A DNA stretch of 64,000 nt from Boseongicola aestuarii (lineage in GTDB: Bacteria; Pseudomonadota; Alphaproteobacteria; Rhodobacterales; Rhodobacteraceae): positions 248,001-312,000 of the forward strand of contig NZ_FXXQ01000002.1 of NCBI RefSeq assembly GCF_900184815.1, given 5' to 3'. Positions 33,576 through 42,804 of this stretch are shown piece after piece (the first letter of the stretch is position 1; each line of letters starts with the position of its first letter). The notes beneath the pieces were generated by a model, which was not told the origin of the DNA, searched no databases, and saw nothing but the letters and a program-made list of their open reading frames with translations. Position numbers and translations under genes: made by a program.

Positions 33576-34868
33576 CTAAAAGGAAACGCTTGCCTCCAGC
33601 GTGTCCTCTAGAGTGCGCAGACCTGTCCGTGGCGACTGGACGAGCACGGCCATGTTTCCGGGCTTGTGTTCGTTGCGAAGCATTTTCATATGCGCCTCGG
33701 GCAATTCGGACCACGTGAAGACTTCGGACATGCAGGGGTCGAGGCGACGCTCGACCATCAGCTTGTTGGCAGCACTTGCCTGTTTCAGGTGGGCGAAATG
33801 GCTGCCTTGTAGGCGCTTCTGGTGCATCCACATATAGCGCACATCGAAGGTGCAATTGAATCCGGTCGTGCCCGCGCAAATCACGACCATGCCACCCTTT
33901 TTACAGACGAATGTCGAGACGGGGAACGTCGCCTCGCCAGGATGTTCGAACACCATGTCGACGTTGTTGCCCTTGCCGGTGATGTCCCAGATCGCCTTGC
34001 CGAATTTGCGCGCTTCCTTGAACCAGTCGGCGTATTCGGGCGTGTTTACCTTGGGCATCTGCCCCCAGCAATTAAAGTCACAACGATTGAGAACACCCTT
34101 GGCACCCAGACCCATGACGAAATCACGCTTGTCTTCGTCCGAAATCACGCCGATCGCGTTCGCACCAGCGGTGTTGATTAGCTGGATTGCGTAAGATCCA
34201 AGACCGCCGGACGCGCCCCAGACAAGCACATTCTGGCCGGGTTTCAGGTCGTGCGGTTCATGACCGAACAGCATCCGATAGGCCGTTGCCAAGGTTAACG
34301 TGTAGCAGGCGCTTTCTTCCCAGGTGAGATGCTTTGGGCGCTCCATCAACTGCTGGGACTGAACGCGGGTGAATTGTGAAAACGACCCATCTGGCGTTTC
34401 GTATCCCCAGATGCGCTGCGAGGTCGAGAACATCGGATCGCCGCCATTGCATTCCTCGTCGTCACCGTCGTCCTGGTTGCAATGGATGACGACCTCGTCA
34501 CCGACCCTCCAACGCTTTACCTTGTCACCCACCGCCCACACGATGCCTGCGGCATCTGATCCGGCAATGTGATAGGGCTGCTGATGGCCGTCAAAGGGGC
34601 TGATCGGCTGACCGAGAGCTGCCCAAACACCGTTGTAGTTCACTCCGGCGGCCATCACCAAAACGAGCACTTCGTGGCTGTCGATTTGCGGCGTGTCGAC
34701 GGTTTCAAGCTGCATGGCTTTATCCGGCTCACCATGACGCTCGCGACGGATGGCCCAGGCATGCATTTTCGCGGGGACATGACCCATCGGAGGCATCTCG
34801 CCCACCTCGTAAAGGTCTTTGATCGGGGATGTGTAGCTCACGGTGTTTGCCTTCTCGTCCAACGCCAT
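33576..34868 (-). CDS. ccrA: Crotonyl-CoA carboxylase/reductase
   Basis: 430-residue enzyme that reductively carboxylates crotonyl-CoA to (2S)-ethylmalonyl-CoA, the key step of the ethylmalonyl-CoA pathway for acetyl-CoA assimilation. Medium-chain reductase fold with family-specific blocks: AAGVNYNGVWAALGQPISPFDGH, GSDAAGIVWAVGDKV, HCNQDDGDDEECNGGDPMFS, LVWGASGGLGSYAIQL and VFEHPGEATFPVSTFVCKKGGMVV; the HCNQDD and FEHPGEATF motifs separate it from simple enoyl reductases. Upstream is an acyltransferase gene with the same direction and then the divergent ecm. A terminator follows the stop. Confidence 0.96.
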   Translation of the reverse strand: MALDEKANTVSYTSPIKDLYEVGEMPPMGHVPAKMHAWAIRRERHGEPDKAMQLETVDTPQIDSHEVLVLVMAAGVNYNGVWAALGQPISPFDGHQQPYHIAGSDAAGIVWAVGDKVKRWRVGDEVVIHCNQDDGDDEECNGGDPMFSTSQRIWGYETPDGSFSQFTRVQSQQLMERPKHLTWEESACYTLTLATAYRMLFGHEPHDLKPGQNVLVWGASGGLGSYAIQLINTAGANAIGVISDEDKRDFVMGLGAKGVLNRCDFNCWGQMPKVNTPEYADWFKEARKFGKAIWDITGKGNNVDMVFEHPGEATFPVSTFVCKKGGMVVICAGTTGFNCTFDVRYMWMHQKRLQGSHFAHLKQASAANKLMVERRLDPCMSEVFTWSELPEAHMKMLRNEHKPGNMAVLVQSPRTGLRTLEDTLEASVSF

Positions 34869-34982
34869 TGGTTGATTCCCTTAACTATATATCACGCTGC
34901 GCCGCAGAATCTCGCGACACTTTGGATTGGGATAGCGTTCGAAAAGTAATTTTGCAAATTTTTTTTGCTACATTTTGAAATT

Positions 34983-36401
34983 TTATGTCTCGGGCGATTT
35001 GCTTTCTGCCTTGATCGGCGGGATTGCCGAAGCTGCATCTGCAGCAAGAAACTGGCGGATAGAATTTGCATAGAAGGCGGCGAGGTCCGGTTCGAGGATG
35101 GTGTAGGAATCACCGGACTGGGATAGGATGTTGCGCACGACGAGACCGTCGAGAACCGCTGCAAGGGCCTTGGCATCGTCTGTTGCAATACCGAAGTCAG
35201 GCGGGCCATCACCAAGGTCAGCGCGCAGTATTGCCATGCCTTTTGCAATTTCGTCCAGACTGGCGGTGCTGCCGGATCGAAGAAGCGTCGTCATGATCAA
35301 GGGGACAGTCACGACCGGCACCGACGCTTCGATATCTGTTTTCAGGCGCGCACCCAAAATGTCGACGAGGACGTGGTCGTCGGTCGTGTCCTTGGAAAGG
35401 TCGGTGAGCGATACGGGCTTGCCGAAGGTAACGCCTGCGACACCGAACCGGGTCTCGCGGCCACGCAGGCGGCGCCAGACATACCGAAAGGTGAAGCGGA
35501 TGCCTTCGGGGGCTGAGGCGCGAAAGCGGCGAGTTCCGGACCGGCCAGCCGCTACGAGAACACGATCTTCGACAACGCGATCATAGTTAAGAGACACCGG
35601 CACGAAAACAACGTCATGTCCGTCTTCCCGCCATCCCTGCACGATATAACTGAGGATCCCGAGTTTGGGCGGACCAACCAATCCGGTGCGACTGAGGCCG
35701 CCTTCCGGGAAGACGGCCTGGGTCACACCGGCCTCGGTCGCCTTTTTAACGTATGATGCCAAGACTTTGCGATAGAGCTCCGTGTGCGAGCGCCTGCGAA
35801 TGAAGTAGGCGCCCATTGCCCGGACAATGCGGCTGAGAGGCCAGACCTGAGCCCATTCCCCGGCGGCATAGCTGAGCGCCGATCTGTCGCCGGCAAGATA
35901 GGTCACCAGAACATAGTCGAAGTTCGAGCGGTGATTGATGACGAAGACCAATGTTGCGTTCTGGTCGACCGCCGTAAGAGCTTCGTCGTCAATACGGTGG
36001 AGGCGCACGTCGAACAGCTTGTTGGACAGCCAGCGCGTTGCGCGGACCGCAACCCCGAAGTAGGCCGTCGCGCTAAACGAGGGAACGATCTCGCGGGCGT
36101 ATCGATGGGCTTTTTCAAAGGCCACGTCTTCGCGCACGCCTTCGTTTTCGGCGTACTCGGTCACAGCTCGGACGACTTCGGGATCATAGATGACGCGCTG
36201 GATCATGTCTTGTCGGCGAAGCAGTTTGAACGGCTGGATAGGACGTTCGAGGCGCTTGTTCAGTTCCGCGACAAGGCGTTCCGCACGGCGGCGGAAATAC
36301 CAGCGCACGGATGGAAACAGGAGGTGCGTTGACGCAGTCACAGCCGCGAACACCAGAACAAGAACAAGGAGCCAGAGCGGCAAGGTGACCGGTTGTGTCA
36401 T
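34983..36401 (-). CDS. PlsB/PlsC-type glycerolipid acyltransferase
   Basis: 472-residue membrane-associated acyltransferase. The start is the ATG at 36401 (MTQPVTLPLWLLV); a longer in-frame start adds non-conserved sequence that runs into the ecm promoter. One N-terminal membrane segment (residues ~8-25). Acyltransferase motifs: motif I NHRSNFDYVL (HxxxxD), motif II around AMGAYFIRRRS, motif III VFPEGGLSRTG and motif IV VFVPVSLNYDRV. This order fits PlsB-like glycerol-3-phosphate acyltransferases. It stands between ccrA and ecm, which may be coincidence of neighbouring lipid and acyl-CoA metabolism. Confidence 0.85.
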   Translation of the reverse strand: MTQPVTLPLWLLVLVLVFAAVTASTHLLFPSVRWYFRRRAERLVAELNKRLERPIQPFKLLRRQDMIQRVIYDPEVVRAVTEYAENEGVREDVAFEKAHRYAREIVPSFSATAYFGVAVRATRWLSNKLFDVRLHRIDDEALTAVDQNATLVFVINHRSNFDYVLVTYLAGDRSALSYAAGEWAQVWPLSRIVRAMGAYFIRRRSHTELYRKVLASYVKKATEAGVTQAVFPEGGLSRTGLVGPPKLGILSYIVQGWREDGHDVVFVPVSLNYDRVVEDRVLVAAGRSGTRRFRASAPEGIRFTFRYVWRRLRGRETRFGVAGVTFGKPVSLTDLSKDTTDDHVLVDILGARLKTDIEASVPVVTVPLIMTTLLRSGSTASLDEIAKGMAILRADLGDGPPDFGIATDDAKALAAVLDGLVVRNILSQSGDSYTILEPDLAAFYANSIRQFLAADAASAIPPIKAESKSPET

Positions 36402-36538
36402 GGCGCGACAGTGACAGTGTGTTCGCGGAAGGACAATCCCGTCATGCCGCGACGCAGCGAATTGACAGCGATACAAAATGACTTTAAATCGCTTTCTGAC
36501 GAAATAATATTTCAGGATCACTCCGAGGGGATTCGCCT

Positions 36539-38527
36539 ATGTCGCAGGTGCAGAAAGAGACCGCCCAGAACACCGCTGATCGGCCTTGGCTGTTTCGCAC
36601 CTATGCGGGCCATTCGACGGCCAAGGCGTCCAATGCTTTGTATCGTGGCAACCTTGCGAAGGGACAGACGGGTCTTTCGGTCGCCTTCGATCTGCCAACG
36701 CAAACGGGCTATGACAGCGATCACCGCCTTGCGCGGGGCGAGGTCGGAAAAGTCGGCGTTCCGGTTGCACATCTTGGCGACATGCGGGCGCTGTTTGATG
36801 CGATTCCGCTGGATCAGATGAACACGTCGATGACCATAAACGCGACCGCGCCATGGCTTTTGGCGCTTTATGTGGCTGCCGCCGAGGAGCAGGGTGCGGA
36901 CGTTTCCAAACTTCAGGGCACGGTTCAGAACGACATCATCAAAGAATATTTGTCCCGCGGCACATATGTTTGCCCCCCTCGCCCGTCGTTAAGAATGATT
37001 ACCGATGTGGCGGCTTGGACGCGCGAACATCTTCCAAAATGGAACCCCATGAACGTGTGTTCCTATCACCTTCAGGAAGCCGGAGCGACGCCGGAACAAG
37101 AGCTGGCCTATGCTTTGGCGACGGCGCAGGCGGTGCTGGACGATCTTCAGCAAAAGGTTCCAGCCGAGCATTTCCCGGCGATGGTTGGTCGCATCAGCTT
37201 CTTTGTGAACGCGGGCATCCGCTTTGTGACCGAGCTTTGTAAAATGCGTGCATTCACCGAGCTTTGGGACGAGATCTGTCGCGAGCGATATGGTGTCGAA
37301 GAGGAAAAATTCAGGCGTTTCCGCTACGGCGTTCAGGTAAATTCGTTGGGGCTGACGGAACAGCAGCCCGAGAACAACGTGTACCGTATCTTGTTGGAAA
37401 TGCTGGCAGTTACATTGTCCAAGAATGCGCGAGCTCGCGCGGTTCAGTTGCCTGCTTGGAATGAGGCCCTTGGGCTACCGCGCCCCTGGGATCAGCAATG
37501 GTCGCTTCGGATGCAGCAGATTCTGGCGTTTGAGACGGACCTGCTGGAATACGGCGATCTGTTCGATGGCAACCCGGTCATTGCATCGAAGGTTGAGGCC
37601 CTGAAAGAGGGCGCGCGTTCAGAGCTGGCCCACATCGACGCCATGGGCGGTGCGGTCGAAGCGATTGAACATATGAAGATGCGTCTGGTCGAGGCGAATG
37701 CGGACCGCATTCAACGTATCGAGCGCGGCGAAACGACGGTCGTGGGCGTTAACAAGTATGAATCGGGTGAGCCGTCGCCGTTAACTAGTGGGCCAGAAGC
37801 AATCATGCTTGCTGATCCAAAGGCCGAGGCTGATCAGATTGCGCGACTAGAGGCCTGGCGATCTTCGCGCGACCAGTTTGCAGTGGAAAAGGCGTTGACG
37901 GATTTGCGCGCGGCGGCGCGGTCCGGCGTGAACATCATGCCAACGTCGATTGCTGCGGCAAAGGCCGGGGCGACCACGGGCGAATGGGGCGACGTAGTGC
38001 GAGAGGTGTTCGGGCAATACCGCGCGCCGACGGGTGTGTCGCAATCTCCGTCGAACCGAACCGAGGGGCTGGACGAGCTACGCGCCGAAGTCGAAGCCGT
38101 TTCGGCCAGACTTGGCGAGCGACTGAAGTTCCTCGTGGGCAAGCCCGGTCTGGACGGGCATTCGAATGGGGCGGAGCAGATCGCGACCCGCGCACGCGAT
38201 GCCGGTATGGATATCACCTATGAAGGTATCCGGCTGACACCATCCGAGATTGTCGCGGCGGCGCGGGAGAATGGCTCGCATGTCATTGGATTATCTATTC
38301 TTTCCGGCAGCCATATGCCGCTTATCGAAGAGCTTCTGAGCGAACTTCACGAAGTCGGGCTGAGTCACATCCCGGTCGTCGTCGGCGGAATAATCCCAGA
38401 TGATGACTCGGAACGGCTGCTGAGAATGGGTGTAGCGCGGGTCTATACGCCGAAGGATTTTGAACTCAACCGGATCATGTTCGACATTGTTCATCTTGCC
38501 GACCCTGCAAGCGTCGCGGCTGAATGA
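36539..38527 (+). CDS. ecm: Ethylmalonyl-CoA mutase
   Basis: 662-residue B12-dependent mutase converting (2R)-ethylmalonyl-CoA to methylsuccinyl-CoA. The catalytic part starts WLFRTYAGHSTAKASNALYR and has LSVAFDLPTQTGYDSDH; the C-terminal B12-binding domain has the DxHxxG motif D539-G-H541-SNG, then SILSGSHMPL and VVVGGIIPDDD. A single chain joins both domains, as in Ecm/MeaA and unlike split mutases. It is divergent from the acyltransferase and, with ccrA, forms the core of the ethylmalonyl-CoA pathway; mch and the CitE-like gene are 9-12 kb away at 47.7-50.2 kb. Its end meets a perfect 24-bp palindrome. Confidence 0.95.
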   Translation: MSQVQKETAQNTADRPWLFRTYAGHSTAKASNALYRGNLAKGQTGLSVAFDLPTQTGYDSDHRLARGEVGKVGVPVAHLGDMRALFDAIPLDQMNTSMTINATAPWLLALYVAAAEEQGADVSKLQGTVQNDIIKEYLSRGTYVCPPRPSLRMITDVAAWTREHLPKWNPMNVCSYHLQEAGATPEQELAYALATAQAVLDDLQQKVPAEHFPAMVGRISFFVNAGIRFVTELCKMRAFTELWDEICRERYGVEEEKFRRFRYGVQVNSLGLTEQQPENNVYRILLEMLAVTLSKNARARAVQLPAWNEALGLPRPWDQQWSLRMQQILAFETDLLEYGDLFDGNPVIASKVEALKEGARSELAHIDAMGGAVEAIEHMKMRLVEANADRIQRIERGETTVVGVNKYESGEPSPLTSGPEAIMLADPKAEADQIARLEAWRSSRDQFAVEKALTDLRAAARSGVNIMPTSIAAAKAGATTGEWGDVVREVFGQYRAPTGVSQSPSNRTEGLDELRAEVEAVSARLGERLKFLVGKPGLDGHSNGAEQIATRARDAGMDITYEGIRLTPSEIVAAARENGSHVIGLSILSGSHMPLIEELLSELHEVGLSHIPVVVGGIIPDDDSERLLRMGVARVYTPKDFELNRIMFDIVHLADPASVAAE

Positions 38528-38528
38528 C

Positions 38529-38552
38529 GGGGATTAACCAAGGTTAATCCCC
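38529..38552. terminator. Perfect 24-bp palindrome between convergent genes
   Basis: GGGGATTAACC (38529-38539), AA, GGTTAATCCCC (38542-38552), then AATTTTG. The arms are exact complements; it covers the end of the DUF4329 gene, whose stop TAA it contains. A bidirectional terminator is the likely role, though a binding site is possible. Confidence 0.6.
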
Positions 38553-39065
38553 AATTTTGCGGATAAGCTCGTCGTAGGTGTAGTTTGGCTGAATATTGTC
38601 TTCCGGCGCTGGTTGAAAGCTTGGATCGAACTGAAGGCATCCGATGCCGCAAATCTGGAAGGCAACCATATCTGCGGTATCGATATACCATAACCGACCA
38701 CCAGGCGTGCTGATGTAGCCGTCGATGCCCAGATCCTCGTCACTTTCCATATCGCCACCGCTTGGGATTTCGGACCACGAGTTGGGGTCATAACCAGCGT
38801 GTGTGTGATAAGATGCCACGATTTCAAAGTGTTCCGGAATGTCCATTTCGCACCAGTCGGCACCGCCACGAGTGGAGACGGTTGCAACCAGACTACCGTC
38901 TTCGTCGAGACCGATGTAGCCGCAATATTCGACATTCTCGCGAAACGATGGCCCCTGAAGGTCGTTCAGAATACTGCGAGCAAACGCCAGTTCGGCCTCT
39001 GGATCTGCCAGGGTGGGCATTGCGGCGATCACGACAGCACATGTTGCGATCAATCTGTGAGGCAT
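38544..39065 (-). CDS. Secreted DUF4329-like protein with JAMM-type motif
   Basis: 173-residue exported protein. The ATG at 39065 (AAAGGTGGG upstream) gives a signal peptide MPHRLIATCAVVIAAMPTLA with cleavage after it. The mature part has ENVEYCGYI, then SYHTHAGYDPNSW, then IPSGGDMESDED: an acidic residue before CGYI, an HTH pair and an S-x-x-D, the order of ligands in JAMM/JAB metalloproteases. I assign it to the DUF4329 group from memory of its SYHTH pattern. It could be a periplasmic peptidase or a toxin-immunity-type domain; no effector or immunity neighbour is seen. It is divergent from deoD and convergent with ecm. Confidence 0.65.
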   Translation of the reverse strand: MPHRLIATCAVVIAAMPTLADPEAELAFARSILNDLQGPSFRENVEYCGYIGLDEDGSLVATVSTRGGADWCEMDIPEHFEIVASYHTHAGYDPNSWSEIPSGGDMESDEDLGIDGYISTPGGRLWYIDTADMVAFQICGIGCLQFDPSFQPAPEDNIQPNYTYDELIRKIGD

Positions 39066-39129
39066 TGGCAACCCACCTTTAACGAAGTAGCACTTTAGGG
39101 GTCTTATCATCTTTACAAAGGGTCCCGTC

Positions 39130-39834
39130 ATGACCATTCATATCTGCGCCAAGGAAGGCGAAATTGCGGAAACAGTATTGCTTCCAGGTGACCCTTATCG
39201 TGCCAGATGGGCAGCGGAGACGTTTCTGACTGACGCGCGTTTGGTTAACGAAGTCCGGGGAATGCTGGGTTTCACGGGAACCTGGAAGGGGCACCCCGTC
39301 ACGATCCACGGGTCCGGCATGGGGATGCCAAGCCTCTCGATTTATGCCAATGAACTGATAAAGGACTATGGCGCCAAGACACTGATCCGCATCGGATCCT
39401 GCGGGGGAATGCAGGACAAAGTGAAGGTGCGAGATGTGATTTTGGCGATGACGGCTTCGTCGTTGTCCACACCGTCGGCCGGCATCTTCAAAGAGTTCAG
39501 GTTTGCACCTTCCGCCGACTATGGCCTGTTGCGCGCTGCCGCTGATGCTGCTGAAAACAAAGGGGTTTCTACGCATGTTGGCGGGATCTATTCGTCGGAT
39601 GTGTTCTATGACGAACGGCCCGATCTGAATGAGCAGATGATGCGCCACGGCATATTGGGTGTCGAGATGGAGGCGGCGGAGCTTTACAATCTGGCGGCGC
39701 GATACGGACGGCGGGCCTTGGCTGTTTTGACCGTGTCGGATCACCTGATTACCGGTGAAGCCTTGCCCAGCGATCAGCGTGAGAAGAGCTTTGGGGACAT
39801 GGTGGAAATTGCCTTGGAGGCGGCCTTTGCGTGA
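39130..39834 (+). CDS. deoD: Purine nucleoside phosphorylase DeoD-type
   Basis: 234-residue hexameric (small-subunit) purine nucleoside phosphorylase. Family blocks: [53 protein letters not shown] and the active-site [12 protein letters not shown] with VSDHLITGE (motif GVEMEAAEL). It salvages purine bases from nucleosides and may work with the nucleoside-type ABC importer at 22.8-27.6 kb. It is divergent from the DUF4329 gene, with 64 bp between starts, and followed by a GNAT gene after 17 bp. Confidence 0.94.
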   Translation: MTIHICAKEGEIAETVLLPGDPYRARWAAETFLTDARLVNEVRGMLGFTGTWKGHPVTIHGSGMGMPSLSIYANELIKDYGAKTLIRIGSCGGMQDKVKVRDVILAMTASSLSTPSAGIFKEFRFAPSADYGLLRAAADAAENKGVSTHVGGIYSSDVFYDERPDLNEQMMRHGILGVEMEAAELYNLAARYGRRALAVLTVSDHLITGEALPSDQREKSFGDMVEIALEAAFA

Positions 39835-39851
39835 CACGCAATCGTTAACTT

Positions 39852-40340
39852 TTGACTGACCGGATCAAGGACTTAAACGTAGAGTTTTCACCTGCCGGCT
39901 TTGATGACTGGAACGCGGTGCACGCGCTCTTGGTGACGTCATTCGCCTATATGGACGGCCAGATCGACCCTCCGTCGTCATTAACGAAGATGAACGCTGA
40001 AAACTTGCGTGAAGTGGCTAGGTCGGACGCGTTTGTCGTGGCAAGAGACAGCAACCGGATCGTGGGGTTCGGCTTTGGCAGCACGCGAGGCAAGGCCCTG
40101 TATCTATCGAAACTTGCGGTACACCCCGACGCGCGAAATCGCGGGGTTTTGCGGCGTATTGTGTGTCGGTTTGTAGACTTCGCCATCGCATCCGACTTGA
40201 CTGCCTTGACCCTGCAAACACGCGTGGAACTTGAGACTAATCACTTTATTTTCAACGCATTAGGGTTTACGAAGTCCGGTGAAACCCGCCACCCAGGCTT
40301 TGACCGGGTGACTAGTCTCACCTTTTCGAAGGCGCTTTAG
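39852..40340 (+). CDS. GNAT family N-acetyltransferase
   Basis: 162-residue GNAT protein. Start must be the TTG at 39852, because an in-frame TAA lies two codons upstream and no ATG or GTG comes before the conserved core; the ribosome-binding site is weak, so translation may depend on deoD. Motif A reads LYLSKLAVHPDARNRGVLRRIV (R-x-x-G-x-L, shown as KLAVHPD and ARNRGVL), then the usual FIFNALGFTKSGETRH end. The substrate is unknown. It is convergent with creD, overlapping it by 4 bp at the 3' end. Confidence 0.75.
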   Translation: MTDRIKDLNVEFSPAGFDDWNAVHALLVTSFAYMDGQIDPPSSLTKMNAENLREVARSDAFVVARDSNRIVGFGFGSTRGKALYLSKLAVHPDARNRGVLRRIVCRFVDFAIASDLTALTLQTRVELETNHFIFNALGFTKSGETRHPGFDRVTSLTFSKAL

Positions 40341-41755
40341 CCAGTTGTTTGCATGGCTTCGGAAGGTGCCTTACGGCGGAACCATTTTCTGGGTTCGCAG
40401 TCCGGACCGTGCCAGTCTTCATTTCGCGTGAGCCACATGGTTCCGGCAAGAGCAAGGAAGGCCAATGTGGAGCCAGCGAGAAGAGCGTGATCCGAGCTTT
40501 GCAGGATCAGATACAAAATCGTGTAAACGATTATTAACATCGCGGCCAAAGTCCTCGTTTGCTTGCCCAGTCTAAGCGCTGTAGCGCCAAATATGGTTAA
40601 CAGGGCGATCGTCGCGGCTGAGGCAAGAAGATAGGCGGCTCCAAAGCCGATTTGTTCGGCATACGAGGCCATGAGAAGCACGAAAATCGACTGCGCCAGG
40701 CCGATCATCAGATACTGCACCGGGTGAGCTGACTTTGTGCCGACGCGGTCCAGCAGCAGGACCGTAAGGAAGGTCAGACCTATGAAAAGAAGGCCATATC
40801 GCGCGGAACGGTACGCTTTTTGGTAGAAGTCGTTGGGCGTAATGAACCGCACACCCATCAAAGGGACAGAGCTTGCGGAATGGTCGAGTGCTTCGCGGCT
40901 GACTTGCGGAAAAGGCCGGGCCAGATGCGGAACCGTCCAGCGGGCGGTAAAGCCATTTTCGTTGATCTCCCGGTCTTCAGGAAGAAAACTGCCGAAGAAG
41001 CTTGGATCAGGCCAATCGCTGGCGATGGCCAGGTGGGTCGTGCGCCCCGTTGCGGTGGCGGCGAAGTGCTGGGCTCCGTTCAGTTTGAGTTTTAGCACGA
41101 AGGGTCCCGAGGCACGTGGATCGCCCGGAGTCGCGGTGATGCCGCCGCCGGACTTCTCGTTCGCTTGTGCAATCGGCTCAAGGGTTAATGGCAGACCGTT
41201 TGTGGTGAGTTCGGCTTGGCCGCGCAGCGCCCGGTTGGAGGTCAGATGGACGTCGATACGGGCATCGTTCCAGAGCAGGACCTCATCACCACCGACAGCA
41301 TCGCTTGCGGACAGAGCGTTGAAGTCAAAGGTTATTTGAACGTCGGCAGTATAGACGGGCACCTCAAAGATACCGCGGGCGCGGGTCTGAGAAGCCGTGG
41401 TGACGCCGATGTCGAGGGACTCGGCGAAAAGGTAAACCGGCGGGCGCTTTTCGGTGATTGTTTCCTCGTACCGCTCGTATACAGGTTTGCCGTTTTCGTC
41501 CTGCAAGGGCTGCCCTGTAAAGGCGTCCACGACCTCGCGGCGGCGGTCGTAGGTGACATCTTCGATGACGGGAATGACAAGCACGGGACCGCTGATTTGC
41601 TGGGCACCGCCCCATTCGCTGGAGATGTCGTTGACGGTTTGGCGGGAGTAGTTGGCGCGGTCGTTGATGACCGAGGAGACGAGGTTAAGAGGTATGAACA
41701 TCAAAAGAGCGAGGAGCCCGACGGCGATGAAGCGGAAGCCGGTGGATTGAAACAT
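40337..41755 (-). CDS. creD: CreD family inner membrane protein
   Basis: 472-residue CreD protein. It starts MFQSTGFRFIAVGLLALLMFIP after GGGACAA, with one N-terminal membrane segment, a large periplasmic domain beginning near WGGAQQISGPVLVIPV, and about five C-terminal membrane segments from residue ~330 (YGLLFIGLTFLTVLLLD, YLMIGLAQSIFVLLMASY, TLAAMLIIVYTILYLIL). CreD proteins are linked to envelope stress and beta-lactam tolerance in other bacteria. No creBC two-component genes are adjacent, so its control here is unknown. A tandem 11-bp repeat array lies about 120 bp upstream. Confidence 0.88.
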   Translation of the reverse strand: MFQSTGFRFIAVGLLALLMFIPLNLVSSVINDRANYSRQTVNDISSEWGGAQQISGPVLVIPVIEDVTYDRRREVVDAFTGQPLQDENGKPVYERYEETITEKRPPVYLFAESLDIGVTTASQTRARGIFEVPVYTADVQITFDFNALSASDAVGGDEVLLWNDARIDVHLTSNRALRGQAELTTNGLPLTLEPIAQANEKSGGGITATPGDPRASGPFVLKLKLNGAQHFAATATGRTTHLAIASDWPDPSFFGSFLPEDREINENGFTARWTVPHLARPFPQVSREALDHSASSVPLMGVRFITPNDFYQKAYRSARYGLLFIGLTFLTVLLLDRVGTKSAHPVQYLMIGLAQSIFVLLMASYAEQIGFGAAYLLASAATIALLTIFGATALRLGKQTRTLAAMLIIVYTILYLILQSSDHALLAGSTLAFLALAGTMWLTRNEDWHGPDCEPRKWFRRKAPSEAMQTTG

Positions 41756-41875
41756 GATTTGTCCCTTGTTTTTAACATGATGGGACGAGTTTGGCAGGGC
41801 CGATTGCAGGCCGTATGGCGTGGTTCGGGATGGCTTGTGCAGGGTCTGCGAGGTGATTGGACAGGGTAAAAGGCA

Positions 41876-41927
41876 ACGTCTGTATAACGTCGGTGTCACG
41901 TCGGTATGACGTCGGTGCGGCCGTTCG
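41876..41927. repeat. Four tandem 11-bp repeats ACGTCGGTnnn plus CCGTTCG, copy B
   Basis: Units: ACGTCTGTATA (41876-41886), ACGTCGGTGTC, ACGTCGGTATG, ACGTCGGTGCG (41909-41919), then GCCGTTCG (41920-41927). It is upstream of creD and matches the array at 13889 in unit number, order of the last unit and 3' flank. Confidence 0.85.
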
Positions 41928-41966
41928 GTGAGACTAACAGCGGATTAACACGCGGTTTTCGCGCGT

Positions 41967-42158
41967 CTAGCGATCAATGTTTTCGCAGGACGTCGGGCTG
42001 GCCTGCGAGGGATTTCTGGCACCGCAGTAAGTGCAGACCCAGTCGCCCGCCGCGCGGTCTTGTCGCCAGCGGCAATTGCGGGTGAGGGTCGTCGCGGTGC
42101 GCTTCCAGTAGAGGTAAGCGAGGACGCCGAGGAGAAGGGCGAGAAAGAGAAGTGGCAT
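41967..42158 (-). CDS. Small membrane protein with zinc-ribbon-like Cys pairs, 63 aa
   Basis: One N-terminal membrane segment (LLFLALLLGVLAYLYW) followed by a short soluble tail with TRNCRWRQD, WVCTYCGARNP and a last SCENIDR. The CxxC pair plus two further cysteines look like a metal or disulfide site. Similar short alphaproteobacterial proteins with CRWR...C..CG exist as I recall; function unknown. The ATG has only a weak ribosome-binding site. It lies between creD and a lipoprotein gene. Confidence 0.6.
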   Translation of the reverse strand: MPLLFLALLLGVLAYLYWKRTATTLTRNCRWRQDRAAGDWVCTYCGARNPSQASPTSCENIDR

Positions 42159-42210
42159 GGAGCATTAACACCACGCCACTGGCAAGGGCGAAAGCCCAAT
42201 TTGGGCCAGG

Positions 42211-42804
42211 CTAGTCAACCGCGAGCCCGACACCCCCGGAACTGTCGGCGTTTGCACCACTGAAGAATAGAGACATGCCATTTCCAGCAAGCCCATCAAT
42301 GCTACCATCAAAAGTGTAGGAAACATTGATGCCGTCGATGGTTCCAGCTGCGGTTCCATTCAATCCGTCACCGATACCGGACTCGTTGGAACCGGTGAGA
42401 TTACCTACAAGAGATATGCTCCCTGAGACTGCGCCGCCAGTTTTGGGGCTCGCGATTTCAGAAAAATACTGCACGAAATTGCCAGCCGTCCCTGACAGTG
42501 AATCTGTTGCACTTGCGTTGGTGAAATCGACAGTGACGCTGAGGCCGCCGTAGTAGGCGGCTGCGCCGGCCGGGTTCGAAGCGGCATCTGTACCAATATT
42601 CACAACACCATTGTAGGTCGCGCTCGCGTTCAGAGCGTTCACAGTTGCATCAGGTGTGCGACTTGCAAGTGTGGGATCCGATCCAAATGCAGCAAGTTGT
42701 GATGCATAGGCCTCAAGACTTGACCCGCCACCACCGCCTCCACCGCAAGCGGAGAAAAGCAGTATCGCACCCGTTGCAGGCAAGGAAATAAGAGCTTCTC
42801 TCAT
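42211..42804 (-). CDS. Lipoprotein with Gly-rich N-terminus, TbpB-like beta domain
   Basis: 197-residue lipoprotein: lipobox LFSAC with C20, followed by seven glycines as a flexible linker, then a Gly/Ser/Asn-rich beta domain (YYGGLSVTVDFTNASATDSLSG, NGTAAGTIDGINVSYTFDGSIDG; ending FFSGANADSSGGVGLAVD). The CGGGGGGG start and short repeated strands resemble the C-lobe type beta-barrel of transferrin-binding-protein-like surface lipoproteins. No TonB-dependent receptor or Slam gene is adjacent, so an iron role is unproven. Confidence 0.7.
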   Translation of the reverse strand: MREALISLPATGAILLFSACGGGGGGGSSLEAYASQLAAFGSDPTLASRTPDATVNALNASATYNGVVNIGTDAASNPAGAAAYYGGLSVTVDFTNASATDSLSGTAGNFVQYFSEIASPKTGGAVSGSISLVGNLTGSNESGIGDGLNGTAAGTIDGINVSYTFDGSIDGLAGNGMSLFFSGANADSSGGVGLAVD

